Positions 32,288 through 41,266 are shown, counted from the stretch's first letter. The stretch: DNA of 64,000 nucleotides from JAHBVH01 sp034432375 (GCA_034432375.1 DAOUCA010000060.1:3952-67951), one strand, 5' to 3'. Numbers and translations: made by a program. The notes: generated by a model not told the origin, from the letters alone.

Positions 32288-33067
32288 CTCACCAGGCAGA
32301 AGTTGATGCAGATGCCGATAACTCATCGCCAGACTTTCAAAGGGATCGCGGCGGCAGCGATCCTGCTCGATAACGATCCAGGGCACCTTTGCTGCAAGCG
32401 TTGCCTCGACAATTGTTGGCCAGTTGAGATTGCCCTCGCCAATCTCGGCAAAAACCTGTTGACCCTCGGGTAGGATGGCCATATCTTTGTAATGCACAAT
32501 ATTCATGCGCCCGGCCACGCGGCGAATCCAATCGGCGGGATCGGCGCCGCCATGTTGGACCCAATAGGTGTCGATTTCGGCGTGTATCTCGCGGGGATCG
32601 CTTTCGGCGAAGATGATCTCCAGACCGGTTTGCTCGCCAAAGCGTACAAATTCAAAGCTGTGGTTGTGATAGCTGAGGGTGATGCCGTGGGCAGCCAATT
32701 TTTCACCGATGGCGCTCGCTTCCCTGGCAAAGCGGCGATAGCCATCTGCCCCCGCTTCGTGATAGTGACGGGGCATAGCCACGATGGCGGTTTGGGTGCA
32801 TTGCCAGATCTGTTGGCGCTCGATGATCGCGTCCAACTCGTCGGTAAAGAGTTCATAGCCGAAGTGACTGATACAGATAGTCAGGCCGGCGTCGTCACAG
32901 GCACGTTTGATGGCGGCAGCGGGCACATCGGGATGGTGCTCCAAGTCGAGTTGTACACCGTCATAGCCTATGGCGCGGATCTTCTGCATACTTGCGGCAA
33001 AGGCGTCGATGCTCTTGATAAAATCGCGGATGGTGTAGACTTGGGCGGCGAGTTTGGGTGTGGGCAT
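32282..33067 (-). CDS. Sugar phosphate isomerase/epimerase (IolE/IolI-like TIM barrel)
   Basis: This is a 261-residue TIM-barrel protein. Metal-binding and catalytic residues can be seen in GVQLDLEHHPD, ITLSYHNHSFEF, IHAEIDTYWVQHGG, NIVHYKDM and WIVIEQDRC. The pattern fits the xylose-isomerase-like superfamily that includes inosose isomerase and dehydratase. It leads a minus-strand run (isomerase, alcohol dehydrogenase, Gfo, isomerase, lipoprotein). The first and fourth genes are different members of the same superfamily, suggesting consecutive isomerisations. Confidence 0.88.
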   Translation of the reverse strand: MPTPKLAAQVYTIRDFIKSIDAFAASMQKIRAIGYDGVQLDLEHHPDVPAAAIKRACDDAGLTICISHFGYELFTDELDAIIERQQIWQCTQTAIVAMPRHYHEAGADGYRRFAREASAIGEKLAAHGITLSYHNHSFEFVRFGEQTGLEIIFAESDPREIHAEIDTYWVQHGGADPADWIRRVAGRMNIVHYKDMAILPEGQQVFAEIGEGNLNWPTIVEATLAAKVPWIVIEQDRCRRDPFESLAMSYRHLHQLLPGEQ

Positions 33068-33198
33068 CAGCTTGCCTCGTTCGTTGGTAATTGACAGAAA
33101 TGGGTGGGACAGGCAAGATAGGATCGATTCTTATCGACACGAATTATTAGAAATATGAGCCGTAGAAACATGAATGGCACTGTATAAGGCTCCATGTT

Positions 33199-33295
33199 TC
33201 TATAGACGTTAAGATAATTTTTCGTAGGGCCACGGTATACCGTGGCCCTACGAAAAATAGATTCCATCACGGATCTTTTTCTGACGATCTCTAGC
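33199..33295. repeat. Palindromic repeat element, copy 3 (40-bp perfect palindrome)
   Basis: Positions 33218-33257 are identical in sequence to the palindrome of copy 1. The flanks CTATAGACGTTAAGATAA and GATTCCATCACGGATC also match copy 1 with a few substitutions. It is upstream of the isomerase gene. Confidence 0.85.
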
Positions 33296-33314
33296 AATCC
33301 CTATCCATGAATAA

Positions 33315-33440
33315 TAGAGTTGTTCATTTTTTTAGGCAATCCAGGTGACTGTCACTGGCCGCAACCAAGTTCGTACAGCAGATCGCACAGTGGCCAGTGA
33401 CAGTCACCTCCGCCTCAGGCTTTACTTGGGAACAACTCTA
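33315..33440. mobile_element. 126-bp MITE-like nested inverted-repeat element
   Basis: The outer ends TAGAGTTGTTC (33315-33325) and GAACAACTCTA (33430-33440) are perfect complements. Inside are perfect 18-bp arms AGGTGACTGTCACTGGCC (33343-33360) and GGCCAGTGACAGTCACCT (33392-33409). No coding capacity. Confidence 0.65.
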
Positions 33441-33481
33441 ATTTTGACGTTGTTGGAGATTATAGCAGAGTAGGCGACAAC

Positions 33482-34057
33482 ATGGATAATGGCAATTTTA
33501 TGCGCGATAGTATCCGAGGAATAATCGAGAAGATGCAGCCGTTCGACCTGCTTGAAGCGGACCACCTGGCGCAGACGCTTGCCTGGATCGATGCCGGTCT
33601 GCCGCTCTTTCGTACCCAAAAACCAGCTACGCCGCCACAGCACCTGGTTGCCTATTTTGTGATCGTTGATCTCGCCCAGCGTCAACTCCTGCTGACCGAC
33701 CACAAAGATGCCGGCTTGTGGCTGCCCAGCGGTGGCCACGTCGAGCCGGATGAGCATCCCCGTGACGCGGCTGCGCGGGAGGCACAAGAGGAACTGGGGA
33801 TCGCTGCTGACTTTCTCGGGCCTGATCCGCTCTTTCTGACCGTGACCCAAACGCAAGGCATCAGTGCAGGACATACCGATATCTCGCTCTGGTATCTCCT
33901 GCGGGGGGATAGAGCGGTCGCGTTGGCCCATGATCCGGGCGAATTTCACGGCGTATCATGGTTTGCGTTTGATGAGCTGCCCTCCACGCGGGTTGAGCCC
34001 CATCTGGCACGCTTTGTGGCAAAGCTACAAGCGCGTATGGTGCTTCGCGGCTTATAG
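33482..34057 (+). CDS. Nudix hydrolase
   Basis: This 191-residue protein carries an intact Nudix box GHVEPDEHPRDAAAREAQEE followed by LGI (residues 85-107), which fits Gx5Ex7REUxEExGU. Before it, VAYFVIVDLAQRQLLLTDH is the strand that commonly leads the fold. It should hydrolyse a nucleoside diphosphate linked to another group. The N-terminal 50 residues are helical and of unknown purpose. No clear Shine-Dalgarno sequence is seen, so the start is less certain. It stands alone between two minus-strand genes and is unlikely to belong to the sugar pathway. Confidence 0.9.
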   Translation: MDNGNFMRDSIRGIIEKMQPFDLLEADHLAQTLAWIDAGLPLFRTQKPATPPQHLVAYFVIVDLAQRQLLLTDHKDAGLWLPSGGHVEPDEHPRDAAAREAQEELGIAADFLGPDPLFLTVTQTQGISAGHTDISLWYLLRGDRAVALAHDPGEFHGVSWFAFDELPSTRVEPHLARFVAKLQARMVLRGL

Positions 34058-34120
34058 CGATAGTGTCCGCGCAACGCCCCGCCGGATCGCCAGATCCGGC
34101 AGAGCGTTGCGCGGTATTGA

Positions 34121-35704
34121 TTATCCCAAGTGAAAAATGCCTCGGTCTAATTGCCAACCGCCATCACTCCAGATCAGATCCCAGTAACCGATATAGGTGT
34201 GGTTGACAGTGCCGCCACCTGCACTGCTTTCGATCGCGTTGATGGTCACCTGTACCCGCTGGGCAACCGTCGGATCGGCTGTGACCGTAACGTCAAAGCT
34301 GACCGTGTTGTTATAGCCAGCTTGCCAGGTTGCAAAGGGATTGGCTGCCTGGAAGGTGGGTGAGAGTAAGGCATAGGCACTGGCAAAATCATGGCTACTG
34401 AGGTCGCTGTAGAATTGCTCGACCGTGGCACTTTGCATGCCAGGAATACCCTCGGTGGTGTGGCTGACCAGCGTCAAGCTATCACCGACCAGGCGATAGG
34501 TGTCGTGGGAAAAGCCGCTGGGACAACAGTTCGGCTCCCAACCGGCATAGAGCGCATTGGTCACAATAAGCCGATTGGTGCTCACGCTCAGTGCCAGTTT
34601 ATAGCCATCACCCCAAGCAATCAGCTGTGGCACCGGCGAAGCAGCCCGGTAGACCAAATAGCCCGTTGCCCCCGCGGTGCCGCCCGAGTCTAGTGGCAAT
34701 GCCGCCTCTTCCACGCAATTGTTATCAAAATCGCCATAGACGACCATCGATGTCAAGGGCAGTCCACCCACGGCTGTTGTTGACCCGATCACGGTGACAT
34801 AGGCTTCGCCACCGATGCTCTCATGGGTCAAGGCCGGATCACTGCTGATGACACTGTTCCAGTCGGTGCTACGAATGGTGCTGCTGGGTGTGCTGCAAGC
34901 CGCTGTTAGTGGCGGAATGGTAAGTGTAAGCGTATAAGAGACCGTCGCATCCGGCGTTGCCACACAGATAAGATAGTCACCGGTCACTGGGAGCAACTGT
35001 GAAAAAGTCCGATCTTCATTGACGAGCCGCTTGAACGGGACTCCTCCGTTAACAGCCAAATCGACCGGTGCAAAGTCAAAGTTGGCTACGTTGCCAGGTG
35101 ATGTGATCTGGATGGTGGCGGTTTGACCGGCCGCAGCACCAAAGATGTAACAAGCGCGATCCCCAGCACTGATCGTGCCAGTGACCGCTGCGCTTGTGCC
35201 GCCCGCAGGGAAGTGAATGCGCGTGGCCGTCGGCGTGTCGGCACCATTGTCATCGGGCACAAGCAGTGGTTGTCCAATGTGAATCAGGTTTGGATTAGCT
35301 AATCCATTGAGCCAGAGCAGCACGCCAACGGTGCTGTGGTAGCGCCGTGCCAGGGAAGCGATGGTGTCGCCGCGCTGCACAATGTAGCCGGCTGTGCTGC
35401 CCCGATTTTCCACAGCTGCAGGCACCAGCATTATCTCGCCGACACGGATCTGATTGGCGTTGCTCAATTGATTGATCGAAACGAGCGTTGGCACCGTCGA
35501 TCCGGTCCGTCTGGCGATGGCCGAAAGCGTGTCTCCCGCTTGTACGGTGTAGAGTGCGTAGATCGGCGTGGCGATCGCGCGTGGGTTGGCCTCCGCCCAA
35601 AGCGATCGCGCCGGTGCAAGTGGCAGCGCGACCACTACAAAGAGAAAAACCAACACGACGCGTGCTACGGACCATGTGAAGTGAGAATTGCGATGGGGAA
35701 TCAT
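34121..35704 (-). CDS. Secreted protein with two LysM domains
   Basis: This is a 527-residue exported protein. A signal peptide (ARVVLVFLFVVVALPLAPAR) is followed by LysM 1 at about residues 53-96 (YTVQAGDTLSAIARRTGST) and LysM 2 at about 107-150 (YIVQRGDTIASLARRYHST), which bind peptidoglycan or related glycans. The middle (about 165-270) is a beta-rich domain resembling a pre-peptidase C-terminal fold (DRACYIFGAAAGQTATIQI). The last 110 residues (VEQFYSDLSSHDFASAYALL) look like an NTF2-like fold. AAAAAGGAAAAAGCAA precedes the ATG. The role is probably on the cell surface. Confidence 0.82.
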   Translation of the reverse strand: MIPHRNSHFTWSVARVVLVFLFVVVALPLAPARSLWAEANPRAIATPIYALYTVQAGDTLSAIARRTGSTVPTLVSINQLSNANQIRVGEIMLVPAAVENRGSTAGYIVQRGDTIASLARRYHSTVGVLLWLNGLANPNLIHIGQPLLVPDDNGADTPTATRIHFPAGGTSAAVTGTISAGDRACYIFGAAAGQTATIQITSPGNVANFDFAPVDLAVNGGVPFKRLVNEDRTFSQLLPVTGDYLICVATPDATVSYTLTLTIPPLTAACSTPSSTIRSTDWNSVISSDPALTHESIGGEAYVTVIGSTTAVGGLPLTSMVVYGDFDNNCVEEAALPLDSGGTAGATGYLVYRAASPVPQLIAWGDGYKLALSVSTNRLIVTNALYAGWEPNCCPSGFSHDTYRLVGDSLTLVSHTTEGIPGMQSATVEQFYSDLSSHDFASAYALLSPTFQAANPFATWQAGYNNTVSFDVTVTADPTVAQRVQVTINAIESSAGGGTVNHTYIGYWDLIWSDGGWQLDRGIFHLG

Positions 35705-35913
35705 TTGCTTTTTCCTTTTTGGGTTGAACGAGACGGTCTTGATCTTACTGGTTGCCCGTACGCCGCCGTAGCCTTTGCCGGTAACACAAATTTTTGCTTA
35801 TGGCGCTTTTGCGTTTCTGTGGCAAAATGAGCTTGGTCAGTCAAGCAACAGGTAACCAATTTTGATCTACTTCTGATGAAGACGACGTCGTGTCAGGGCA
35901 AAAGTTGCGTCAC

Positions 35914-35929
35914 TGTGATCTACTTCACA
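35914..35929. promoter_or_regulatory. CRP/FNR-type binding site upstream of Gfo gene
   Basis: TGTGATCTACTTCACA is a perfect TGTGA-N6-TCACA site, 52 bp before the ATG of the Gfo gene. A partial direct copy (TTGATCTACTTCTGA) lies about 50 bp upstream at 35862-35876. Known CRP-family regulators bind this form; which one acts here is unknown. Confidence 0.6.
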
Positions 35930-35980
35930 ACGTCATGACACACCCAATCCCAAATCATCTATCTACCCAAGGAAATCATC

Positions 35981-36961
35981 ATGCTCGAAAATGTACGCCT
36001 CGCTATGATCGGGGCCGGTGGCATGGCCAATGCTGTCCACTACCCCTCATTGGCCTCCTTTGCTGATGCAGAAATCGTGGCGATCTGTGATCTCGACCCC
36101 GCTCGCCTACAGACCACGGCAGACAAATATGGTATCGAAAAGCGCTACACCAACTACCGCCAGATGATCGAAGAGATCGCGCCCGACGCCGTCTATGTGA
36201 TCGGGCCGCCCCATTACATGTATGATATCTGGCTTTGGTGCCTCCAACAAGGGCTCAACCTCTGCATTGAAAAACCGATGGGCATCACCCTGCACCAGGC
36301 GCGCAACCTGGCCTATCTGGCCGATCAGAAGGGCTGTATCACGCAGGTCAGCTTCCAGCGCCGCACGTCGCCCATGGTGGCGCAGCTCTATGGGGAGTGT
36401 CTCAAGCGGGGGCCGATTACCCATGCGCAATGTGTCTTCTACAAGTGGCTGCCAGCGCCATACCTCGAGGCACGCGACCACATGATGGATGACGGGGTCC
36501 ACGCCATCGACACGCTGCGTTGGCTCTGCGGCGGGCGCGACGGCAAGGGCGAAGTGGTTGAAATTCAGAGCCACTGCAAACGGATCGGTACACCGGATAT
36601 CAACTTTATTTCGGCTATGCTACACTTTGACAATGGTTCAACCGGCGTTATGCTCAACAGTTGGACGAGTGGGCGACGTATCTTCAAAGTGGAGATGCAC
36701 GCGCCAGGCATCTGCGTGGAGGCGGAACACGAAGGGCAGGGAATCCTCTATGCAGATGGCGATACCACGGGCGTTGTCTACGAGACTCGTGAAGTTGCGG
36801 GTAGCGACCAGAACTTTGTCTATGGTGGCTTTCAGGCGAAAAATCGCGAATTTATTGACGCAGTAAAGGCGAGGGTCCAACCCCCTTCTTGCTTTGCCGA
36901 TGCGTTGAAGACAATGGAAGTGGCGGAGCGGATTTTGGCGCAAGCATTGTTGCAATCCTAA
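35981..36961 (+). CDS. Gfo/Idh/MocA family oxidoreductase
   Basis: This 326-residue dehydrogenase has the Rossmann start VRLAMIGAGGMANAVHYPSL and the conserved LCIEKPMGITLHQAR near residue 95. The substrate domain contains HMMDDGVHAIDTLRWLCGG, where Asp and His are in the usual catalytic region. AAGGAA lies 7 nt before the ATG. It is a single-gene unit on the plus strand, preceded by a consensus CRP-like site, which suggests carbon-source control separate from the GntR operon. Confidence 0.9.
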   Translation: MLENVRLAMIGAGGMANAVHYPSLASFADAEIVAICDLDPARLQTTADKYGIEKRYTNYRQMIEEIAPDAVYVIGPPHYMYDIWLWCLQQGLNLCIEKPMGITLHQARNLAYLADQKGCITQVSFQRRTSPMVAQLYGECLKRGPITHAQCVFYKWLPAPYLEARDHMMDDGVHAIDTLRWLCGGRDGKGEVVEIQSHCKRIGTPDINFISAMLHFDNGSTGVMLNSWTSGRRIFKVEMHAPGICVEAEHEGQGILYADGDTTGVVYETREVAGSDQNFVYGGFQAKNREFIDAVKARVQPPSCFADALKTMEVAERILAQALLQS

Positions 36962-37007
36962 GTCCTGATTTGCGTTTCTATGGGCTGCGAAGAAATGTCG
37001 ATAGGCT

Positions 37008-37031
37008 CCGGCTTCGACAGGCTCAGCCTAC
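37008..37031. repeat. REP-like word GGCTTCGACAGGCTCAGCC
   Basis: ATAGGCTCCGGCTTCGACAG followed by GCTCAGCCTACG is a member of the TTCGACAAGCTCAG family. The next 150 bp (to the sigma-factor start) contain a CACGAAGACACACAAAGGCA word and no gene. Confidence 0.55.
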
Positions 37032-37221
37032 GTTTACGTGACTCTGTTAATCCCCGCCCCGTCCGCCAGTCACCTTTTTCGTGCTTTGTGGCTCTTATCT
37101 GTATCTGGTCTGTCATGGTTTCAGTGACAGCATGAAAACTGATCCACGAAGACACACAAAGGCACACGAAGTAAAAGCAGTGTGTGATATGGCTGCGTGG
37201 ATCGCAAAAAAGGAGATCAAG

Positions 37222-37947
37222 ATGCAATCGTTTGAATCACCTGTCATGTCACTCGTCACGGTAGCGCGCTCGCCCCAGCACAATCGCGCGCAACGCCACG
37301 CCGCCTTTGCCCAACTGGTGGGTCACTTTTATGGCATGGCTTGTGCCTATGCCCAACAGTTGCTCGGGGATGCGCAGTTGGCCCAAGATGCCACGCAAGA
37401 GGCATTTCTTGCCGCCTATCAGCAACTGGCCGAACTGCGCGAACCGGCGGCCTTCCCCGGCTGGTTGCGGCGCATTGTCCATACCCAATGTCACCGCCTA
37501 CTCCGCACCAAGCGACTGGACGCCATTCCGCTTAGCGGCTTGGCGCATACCCTGGCCAGTGAGAACGATCTGGCCGAAGTGGTTGCCGATGCCGATGCGG
37601 CACAGGCGACTGTCGATGCGGTGATGGCTGCAATTGCCGATTTGCCTGAACATGAACGGGCGGTCGTGCGCCTCTTTTACTTTGATGACTATTCGATCCG
37701 CGAGGTCGCCGAGACGCTTGGGCTGCCGGTAACGACGATTAAGAAGCGCTTGCAATATGCGCGGATGCGCCTGCGCAACCAGCTAATCGCAAGTTGCCAA
37801 CTGCGTGATCAGACCATCCAGCGTTGGTTGCTGTCGGCTGGGCAATGGTTTTTGTCGCTCTCTGTGGTGATTTTTGTACCACAGCTTTGCCCAATCCCAG
37901 TTTCTGTCACTGCTACCGGTACATGCGTAAGGCGGCTATCCCAATGA
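37222..37947 (+). CDS. ECF sigma-70 family factor with C-terminal extension
   Basis: Starting at MQSFESPVM (AAGGAG lies 8 nt upstream), the protein has 241 residues. Region 2 is seen at about 25-95 (LVGHFYGMACAYAQQLLGDA, DATQEAFLAAYQQL, FPGWLRRIVHTQCHRLLR). Region 4 is at about 135-190 (DLPEHERAVVRLFYFDDYSI, then EVAETLGLPVTTIKKRLQYA). Past region 4 are about 50 extra residues with a hydrophobic stretch WFLSLSVVIFVPQL. No anti-sigma gene follows; instead an ATGA overlap couples it to a methyltransferase. Extensions of this kind can serve as built-in control modules, but here part could be a read-out after lost sequence. Confidence 0.85.
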   Translation: MQSFESPVMSLVTVARSPQHNRAQRHAAFAQLVGHFYGMACAYAQQLLGDAQLAQDATQEAFLAAYQQLAELREPAAFPGWLRRIVHTQCHRLLRTKRLDAIPLSGLAHTLASENDLAEVVADADAAQATVDAVMAAIADLPEHERAVVRLFYFDDYSIREVAETLGLPVTTIKKRLQYARMRLRNQLIASCQLRDQTIQRWLLSAGQWFLSLSVVIFVPQLCPIPVSVTATGTCVRRLSQ

Positions 37948-38771
37948 TTAGCCAACCGCAACAGTTCAGCCGTGCCTATTCGAGCATCTTTCAGGATGCC
38001 AGTGTCGTCGCGGCCTATCGCCATCGTGGGCCATATCCCCGGGAAACCTTTTTGAAATTGGCCGGCTTGATTGATCGCACCATCGCACCCATACGCATTT
38101 TGGACGCCGGCTGTGGCACGGGGCAGATGGCCAGTGGGTTACTCCCCTATCTCGATGCAAATGCCGGCGAATTGATTGATGCCGTTGATCTCTCTGCCGC
38201 CATGATCGAAGCCGGCAAACGGATGGCATACGGTGTCGACCCACGGATCAACTGGATCACCGGTCCCATTGAGGAGGTGCCCTTGTATCCACCCTATGCG
38301 CTCATTGTCGCCGCGGCCAGTCTGCATTGGATGCCGTGGGCAAAAACCTTGCCCCGCTTTGCCGCCATGGTGAGTGCCAATGGGTATTTAGCCTTGGTTG
38401 AAGGGCGTTCGTTCCGTGAACCGTGGGCCGAGGAACTTACCCCGCTCCTTGCTCACTATTCGATGAATCAGGACTTTCGACCCTACAATATGGGTACTGT
38501 CGCCACAATGTTGGAAGAGAACGGCTACTTTCGGCAAGTTGCTTGCATTGAGACATCCCCAGTCGCCAGTCGTCAACCGGTTGACGACTGGATTGAAGGG
38601 ATCCATGCCACGAACGGTTTTTCACGGGATCGAATGATCCCCACGCAAGCAGCAGCCTTTGATCGACAAGTGCGTGAACTGCTCTTGAACTATTTTCCAG
38701 ATGGGGAAGTGGCAGAAGAGCACAGCGCTCGGATTATCGTTGGAAAACCGCTGGCTCATGATGTGAGGTGA
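37944..38771 (+). CDS. Class I SAM-dependent methyltransferase
   Basis: Starting at MISQPQQFSR, the protein has 275 residues. The ATG overlaps the sigma-factor stop (ATGA), which decides the start over the ATG 21 bp earlier. Motif I is IRILDAGCGTGQMASGLL at about residue 48, followed by IDAVDLSAAMIEAGKR and LIVAAASLHWMPWAKTL, typical of Methyltransf_11-type enzymes. The substrate is not predictable. It lies in a three-gene unit with an ECF sigma factor and a phosphotransferase. Confidence 0.87.
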   Translation: MISQPQQFSRAYSSIFQDASVVAAYRHRGPYPRETFLKLAGLIDRTIAPIRILDAGCGTGQMASGLLPYLDANAGELIDAVDLSAAMIEAGKRMAYGVDPRINWITGPIEEVPLYPPYALIVAAASLHWMPWAKTLPRFAAMVSANGYLALVEGRSFREPWAEELTPLLAHYSMNQDFRPYNMGTVATMLEENGYFRQVACIETSPVASRQPVDDWIEGIHATNGFSRDRMIPTQAAAFDRQVRELLLNYFPDGEVAEEHSARIIVGKPLAHDVR

Positions 38772-38775
38772 CGTC

Positions 38776-39789
38776 ATGTGTAAATCAACCCACTTACGCG
38801 CATTGCTTTCCCTTGAATATGGCCTGACCGAAGTGGAGATAACATCACTTCATCGCTTTGAACAAAGCGGGCGTGGGGTTTTTCGAGTGGATGTGCCGGG
38901 CCAAGCGTCCTATGTTTTGCGTGTGCAACGGCAGGAACTTGTCTCCGTTCCTCATGTGAACAACAACATAGCAACATTGCACTTTTTAGAACAAGTAAAT
39001 TTCCCCGCGCCGCACATCCGTCGTACGAGAACCGACGCCCTTATTGGATATTATCAAGGCTGGTCCACCTTACTTTTATCCTATATCGAAGGCGAACTGG
39101 TAACCGGAACAGCCGAGGAGTTTAGGTTGCTCGGCGCAATGTTGGCTCAGCTCCACTTGTTGGACATTACAACTGTTGGTGATACACAACCATCGCTACC
39201 GCCATGTCGGTGGCAACCCATGCAAAGAATTGCTGATTGGCAGGTGGCATTGGCGCGGGTGCATGACAAAATCCCCGATGAATTACATGGACTTGCGCTA
39301 TTTAGCGTCAACTTACTGTCACAAGTGTTGCACTGGCCTGTGCTGCCCGTGGCGTTACTACATGGCGATCCCAATTCGTTTAATACCATCCGTACCATGT
39401 CGAATGAATTGATTTTGATCGATTGGGATGGTGCTGGGACCGGCCCGCCGATATTAGATCTTGGCTACCTGTTGTTGACGGCACATGCCGTACTTCCTAC
39501 ATGGCCTGCCATCGAACCCAACACTGAAATCATCAACGCGATTTTGACGGGTTATTGTACAGTGCGCCCACTTACAGAAATAGAGAACAGGCTGTTACCG
39601 ACTGCGATCTGCTTGAATGATGCGGTCTGGGCTGCCAAGACACTACCCCACGTGATTGGCCGCGATTGGCGTGAGATCAGGACATTAACGCGGTTTGGTA
39701 GCCGGTATCCATCATTGGCGCACATTGGGCAGGTGGCGCAACAACAGGTATGGGACAGCCAGAGTCCCACCCCCTTTGTATCAAGGTAA
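38776..39789 (+). CDS. Aminoglycoside phosphotransferase (APH)-family kinase
   Basis: This 337-residue protein-kinase-fold enzyme has an N-lobe FEQSGRGVFRVDVPGQASYV and the catalytic loop LLHGDPNSFNTI (HGDxxxxN) with metal-binding LILIDWDGAGTGPPILDL. AGGTGA lies just upstream, 4 nt after the methyltransferase stop. APH-family members phosphorylate antibiotics, homoserine, choline or sugars. The last residues (DSQSPTPFVSR) and the stop lie in the repeat that flanks the element at 39777-39968, so the natural C-terminus may have been altered. Confidence 0.85.
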   Translation: MCKSTHLRALLSLEYGLTEVEITSLHRFEQSGRGVFRVDVPGQASYVLRVQRQELVSVPHVNNNIATLHFLEQVNFPAPHIRRTRTDALIGYYQGWSTLLLSYIEGELVTGTAEEFRLLGAMLAQLHLLDITTVGDTQPSLPPCRWQPMQRIADWQVALARVHDKIPDELHGLALFSVNLLSQVLHWPVLPVALLHGDPNSFNTIRTMSNELILIDWDGAGTGPPILDLGYLLLTAHAVLPTWPAIEPNTEIINAILTGYCTVRPLTEIENRLLPTAICLNDAVWAAKTLPHVIGRDWREIRTLTRFGSRYPSLAHIGQVAQQQVWDSQSPTPFVSR

Positions 39790-39968
39790 GGCATTTGCTC
39801 GTGCCTATGCTCCAGCGTAGGCACGGAGTTTGACGCTCCAGCGTCGAGCAGTAGCAGGCGTGAAAGCATAGGTACAGCGGTAGCGCTTCACTCGACGCCC
39901 CAGCGTCCCGAGAGCCATTCCACGCAGGAGCGTGGAACGAGCCTTTACGGTGCTTACCTTGATACACA
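39777..39968. mobile_element. 192-bp element with 14-bp terminal inverted repeats
   Basis: TGTATCAAGGTAAG (39777-39790) and CTTACCTTGATACA (39955-39968) are perfect complements. The flanks carry a 22-bp direct repeat beginning GGGACAGCCAGAGTCCCACC at 39752 and 39971. Inside are several short hairpins such as GTGCCTATGC/GCGTAGGCAC. The left repeat supplies the stop of the upstream kinase gene. No coding capacity. Confidence 0.65.
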
Positions 39969-40468
39969 TGGGGACAGCCAGAGTCCCACCCCAAGCGCAC
40001 AAAGATCGGCGCGCCTATCGACCTGGCCGCCCAGTTGTGGTTACTCTGGCTCACATCGCGGTGCATGCCGTAGAGCCGTGCCCCTTGCTTCTCCGTTGAA
40101 AGGTTCGCAACCGATCCCTAGCACCTGTCGCCAGCCTGTCGTATACACCAGTGTTGAACGTGATGAGTTTCTTCTTTGTCAACCTCGGCACTGCTGGTCA
40201 TTATTTTGGCGGGCGGGCTGTTCTTAGCAAGTTTGGCGAGCGTTTTCCTAGTCAAGGCACTGTGTTCCACTGGCTTACTGGCCAACTTCCGCTTCTTGTA
40301 TTAGTCCTCGTTGGCATCAATTGGCAGATTGCGCAGAATGCCTAAGCAAAATATAATAGAGGGTGCTATTAGATGGCTTTTCGATTGCGGTAAGTGAAGT
40401 CTTCGCAACCCGATAAGCTTCAGTTGGCTTGGCCATCAAAGACAGAACCATGCAGAAAGTGGTATTTC
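39790..40468. other. Gene-poor region after the phosphotransferase
   Basis: This 679-bp stretch has the 192-bp element at its left, the second direct repeat, and then sequence I cannot assign. A 64-codon open frame at 40151-40345 (MSFFFVNLGTAGHYF near its start) has a hydrophobic end but no Shine-Dalgarno sequence. It may be a decayed gene. Confidence 0.4.
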
Positions 40469-41266
40469 ATGATCGCAAATCAGTTTGCTCTCTTTGTCAA
40501 ACCTTGGAAAGCCTTACCGCTGCCGGCGCTTGGTGCGCACGTGCGTACCTTGGGCTTCTCATGGATCGAATTACCCGTGCGTCCGGGCTTCCCCTGCCAG
40601 CCGGAGCGCATCGAGCAGGATTTGCCCCAAGCGGTGAAGACCCTGGGCGAGCAGGGTGTGCAGATCCTCAATATCACGGCCGCGCTTCCGCTTGATGATG
40701 AGCGGCTCTATGCTGCCTGTGCCGCCGCCGGCGTGGGCATGAATCGCGTTATGTTTGGTACCGGTGGTCAATCCTATTGGGAAGCCGAAGCTGCTGCCCG
40801 CCGTCAACTGGATGCAGCGCTACCCTTCTGCGAAAAGTACAACATGCAGATCGGCATCCAAAATCATTATGGCAACTTTGTCGGTGTGCACGAACTAGGA
40901 CTACACAACCTTGTCAAGGATTACGACCCGCGCTATGTTGGGATCATCTGGGATGCGGCCCACAACGCGCTGGAGGGGATGGCCCCCGAACTTGCCCTCG
41001 ATGTGGTTGCATCCCACCTCTGCTGTGTCAACCTAAAAAATGGCTATTGGCACCGGGTGAATGGTCCGGAAGCAGAAGTGGCCGAGTGGAAGGTCTATTG
41101 GACCTCTGGCCGCCAAGGGCGGGCGTCCTGGCCACGGGTGGTTGCGAGGCTCAACGAAATGGCGTACACTGGCCCCATCTGCCTGACCGCCGAATACAGC
41201 GATGAAGAAGCTGTCGACCGCTTGATTGCTGGGGATCTCGTCTTTGCACAGTCGCTGTTCGCGTGA
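40469..41266 (+). CDS. Sugar phosphate isomerase/epimerase (TIM barrel)
   Basis: Starting at MIANQFALFVKPW, the protein has 265 residues; the longer reading by 25 residues has no family likeness. TLGFSWIELPVRPGF, GIQNHYGNFVGVHELG, GIIWDAAHNALEG, CCVNLKNGYW and CLTAEYSDEE carry the expected metal and catalytic positions of the xylose-isomerase-like superfamily. It is third of its type in the window. It is isolated from operons, between two repeat-rich gaps. The substrate is unknown. Confidence 0.85.
   Translation: MIANQFALFVKPWKALPLPALGAHVRTLGFSWIELPVRPGFPCQPERIEQDLPQAVKTLGEQGVQILNITAALPLDDERLYAACAAAGVGMNRVMFGTGGQSYWEAEAAARRQLDAALPFCEKYNMQIGIQNHYGNFVGVHELGLHNLVKDYDPRYVGIIWDAAHNALEGMAPELALDVVASHLCCVNLKNGYWHRVNGPEAEVAEWKVYWTSGRQGRASWPRVVARLNEMAYTGPICLTAEYSDEEAVDRLIAGDLVFAQSLFA

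Larger units (their letters stand above)
33068..33481. other. Intergenic region between divergent isomerase and Nudix genes
   Basis: The 414-bp gap is filled by palindromic element 3 and the 126-bp nested inverted-repeat element. No gene was found; promoters must lie in the short remaining spaces, and none is convincing. Confidence 0.6.

Noticed and set aside
37824..37943. Longer start for the methyltransferase
   Set aside because: It lies inside the sigma-factor gene; the ATGA overlap at 37944 is the natural start.
40151..40345. A 64-codon hydrophobic open frame
   Set aside because: No ribosome-binding site and no recognisable family; kept only as part of the gene-poor region.
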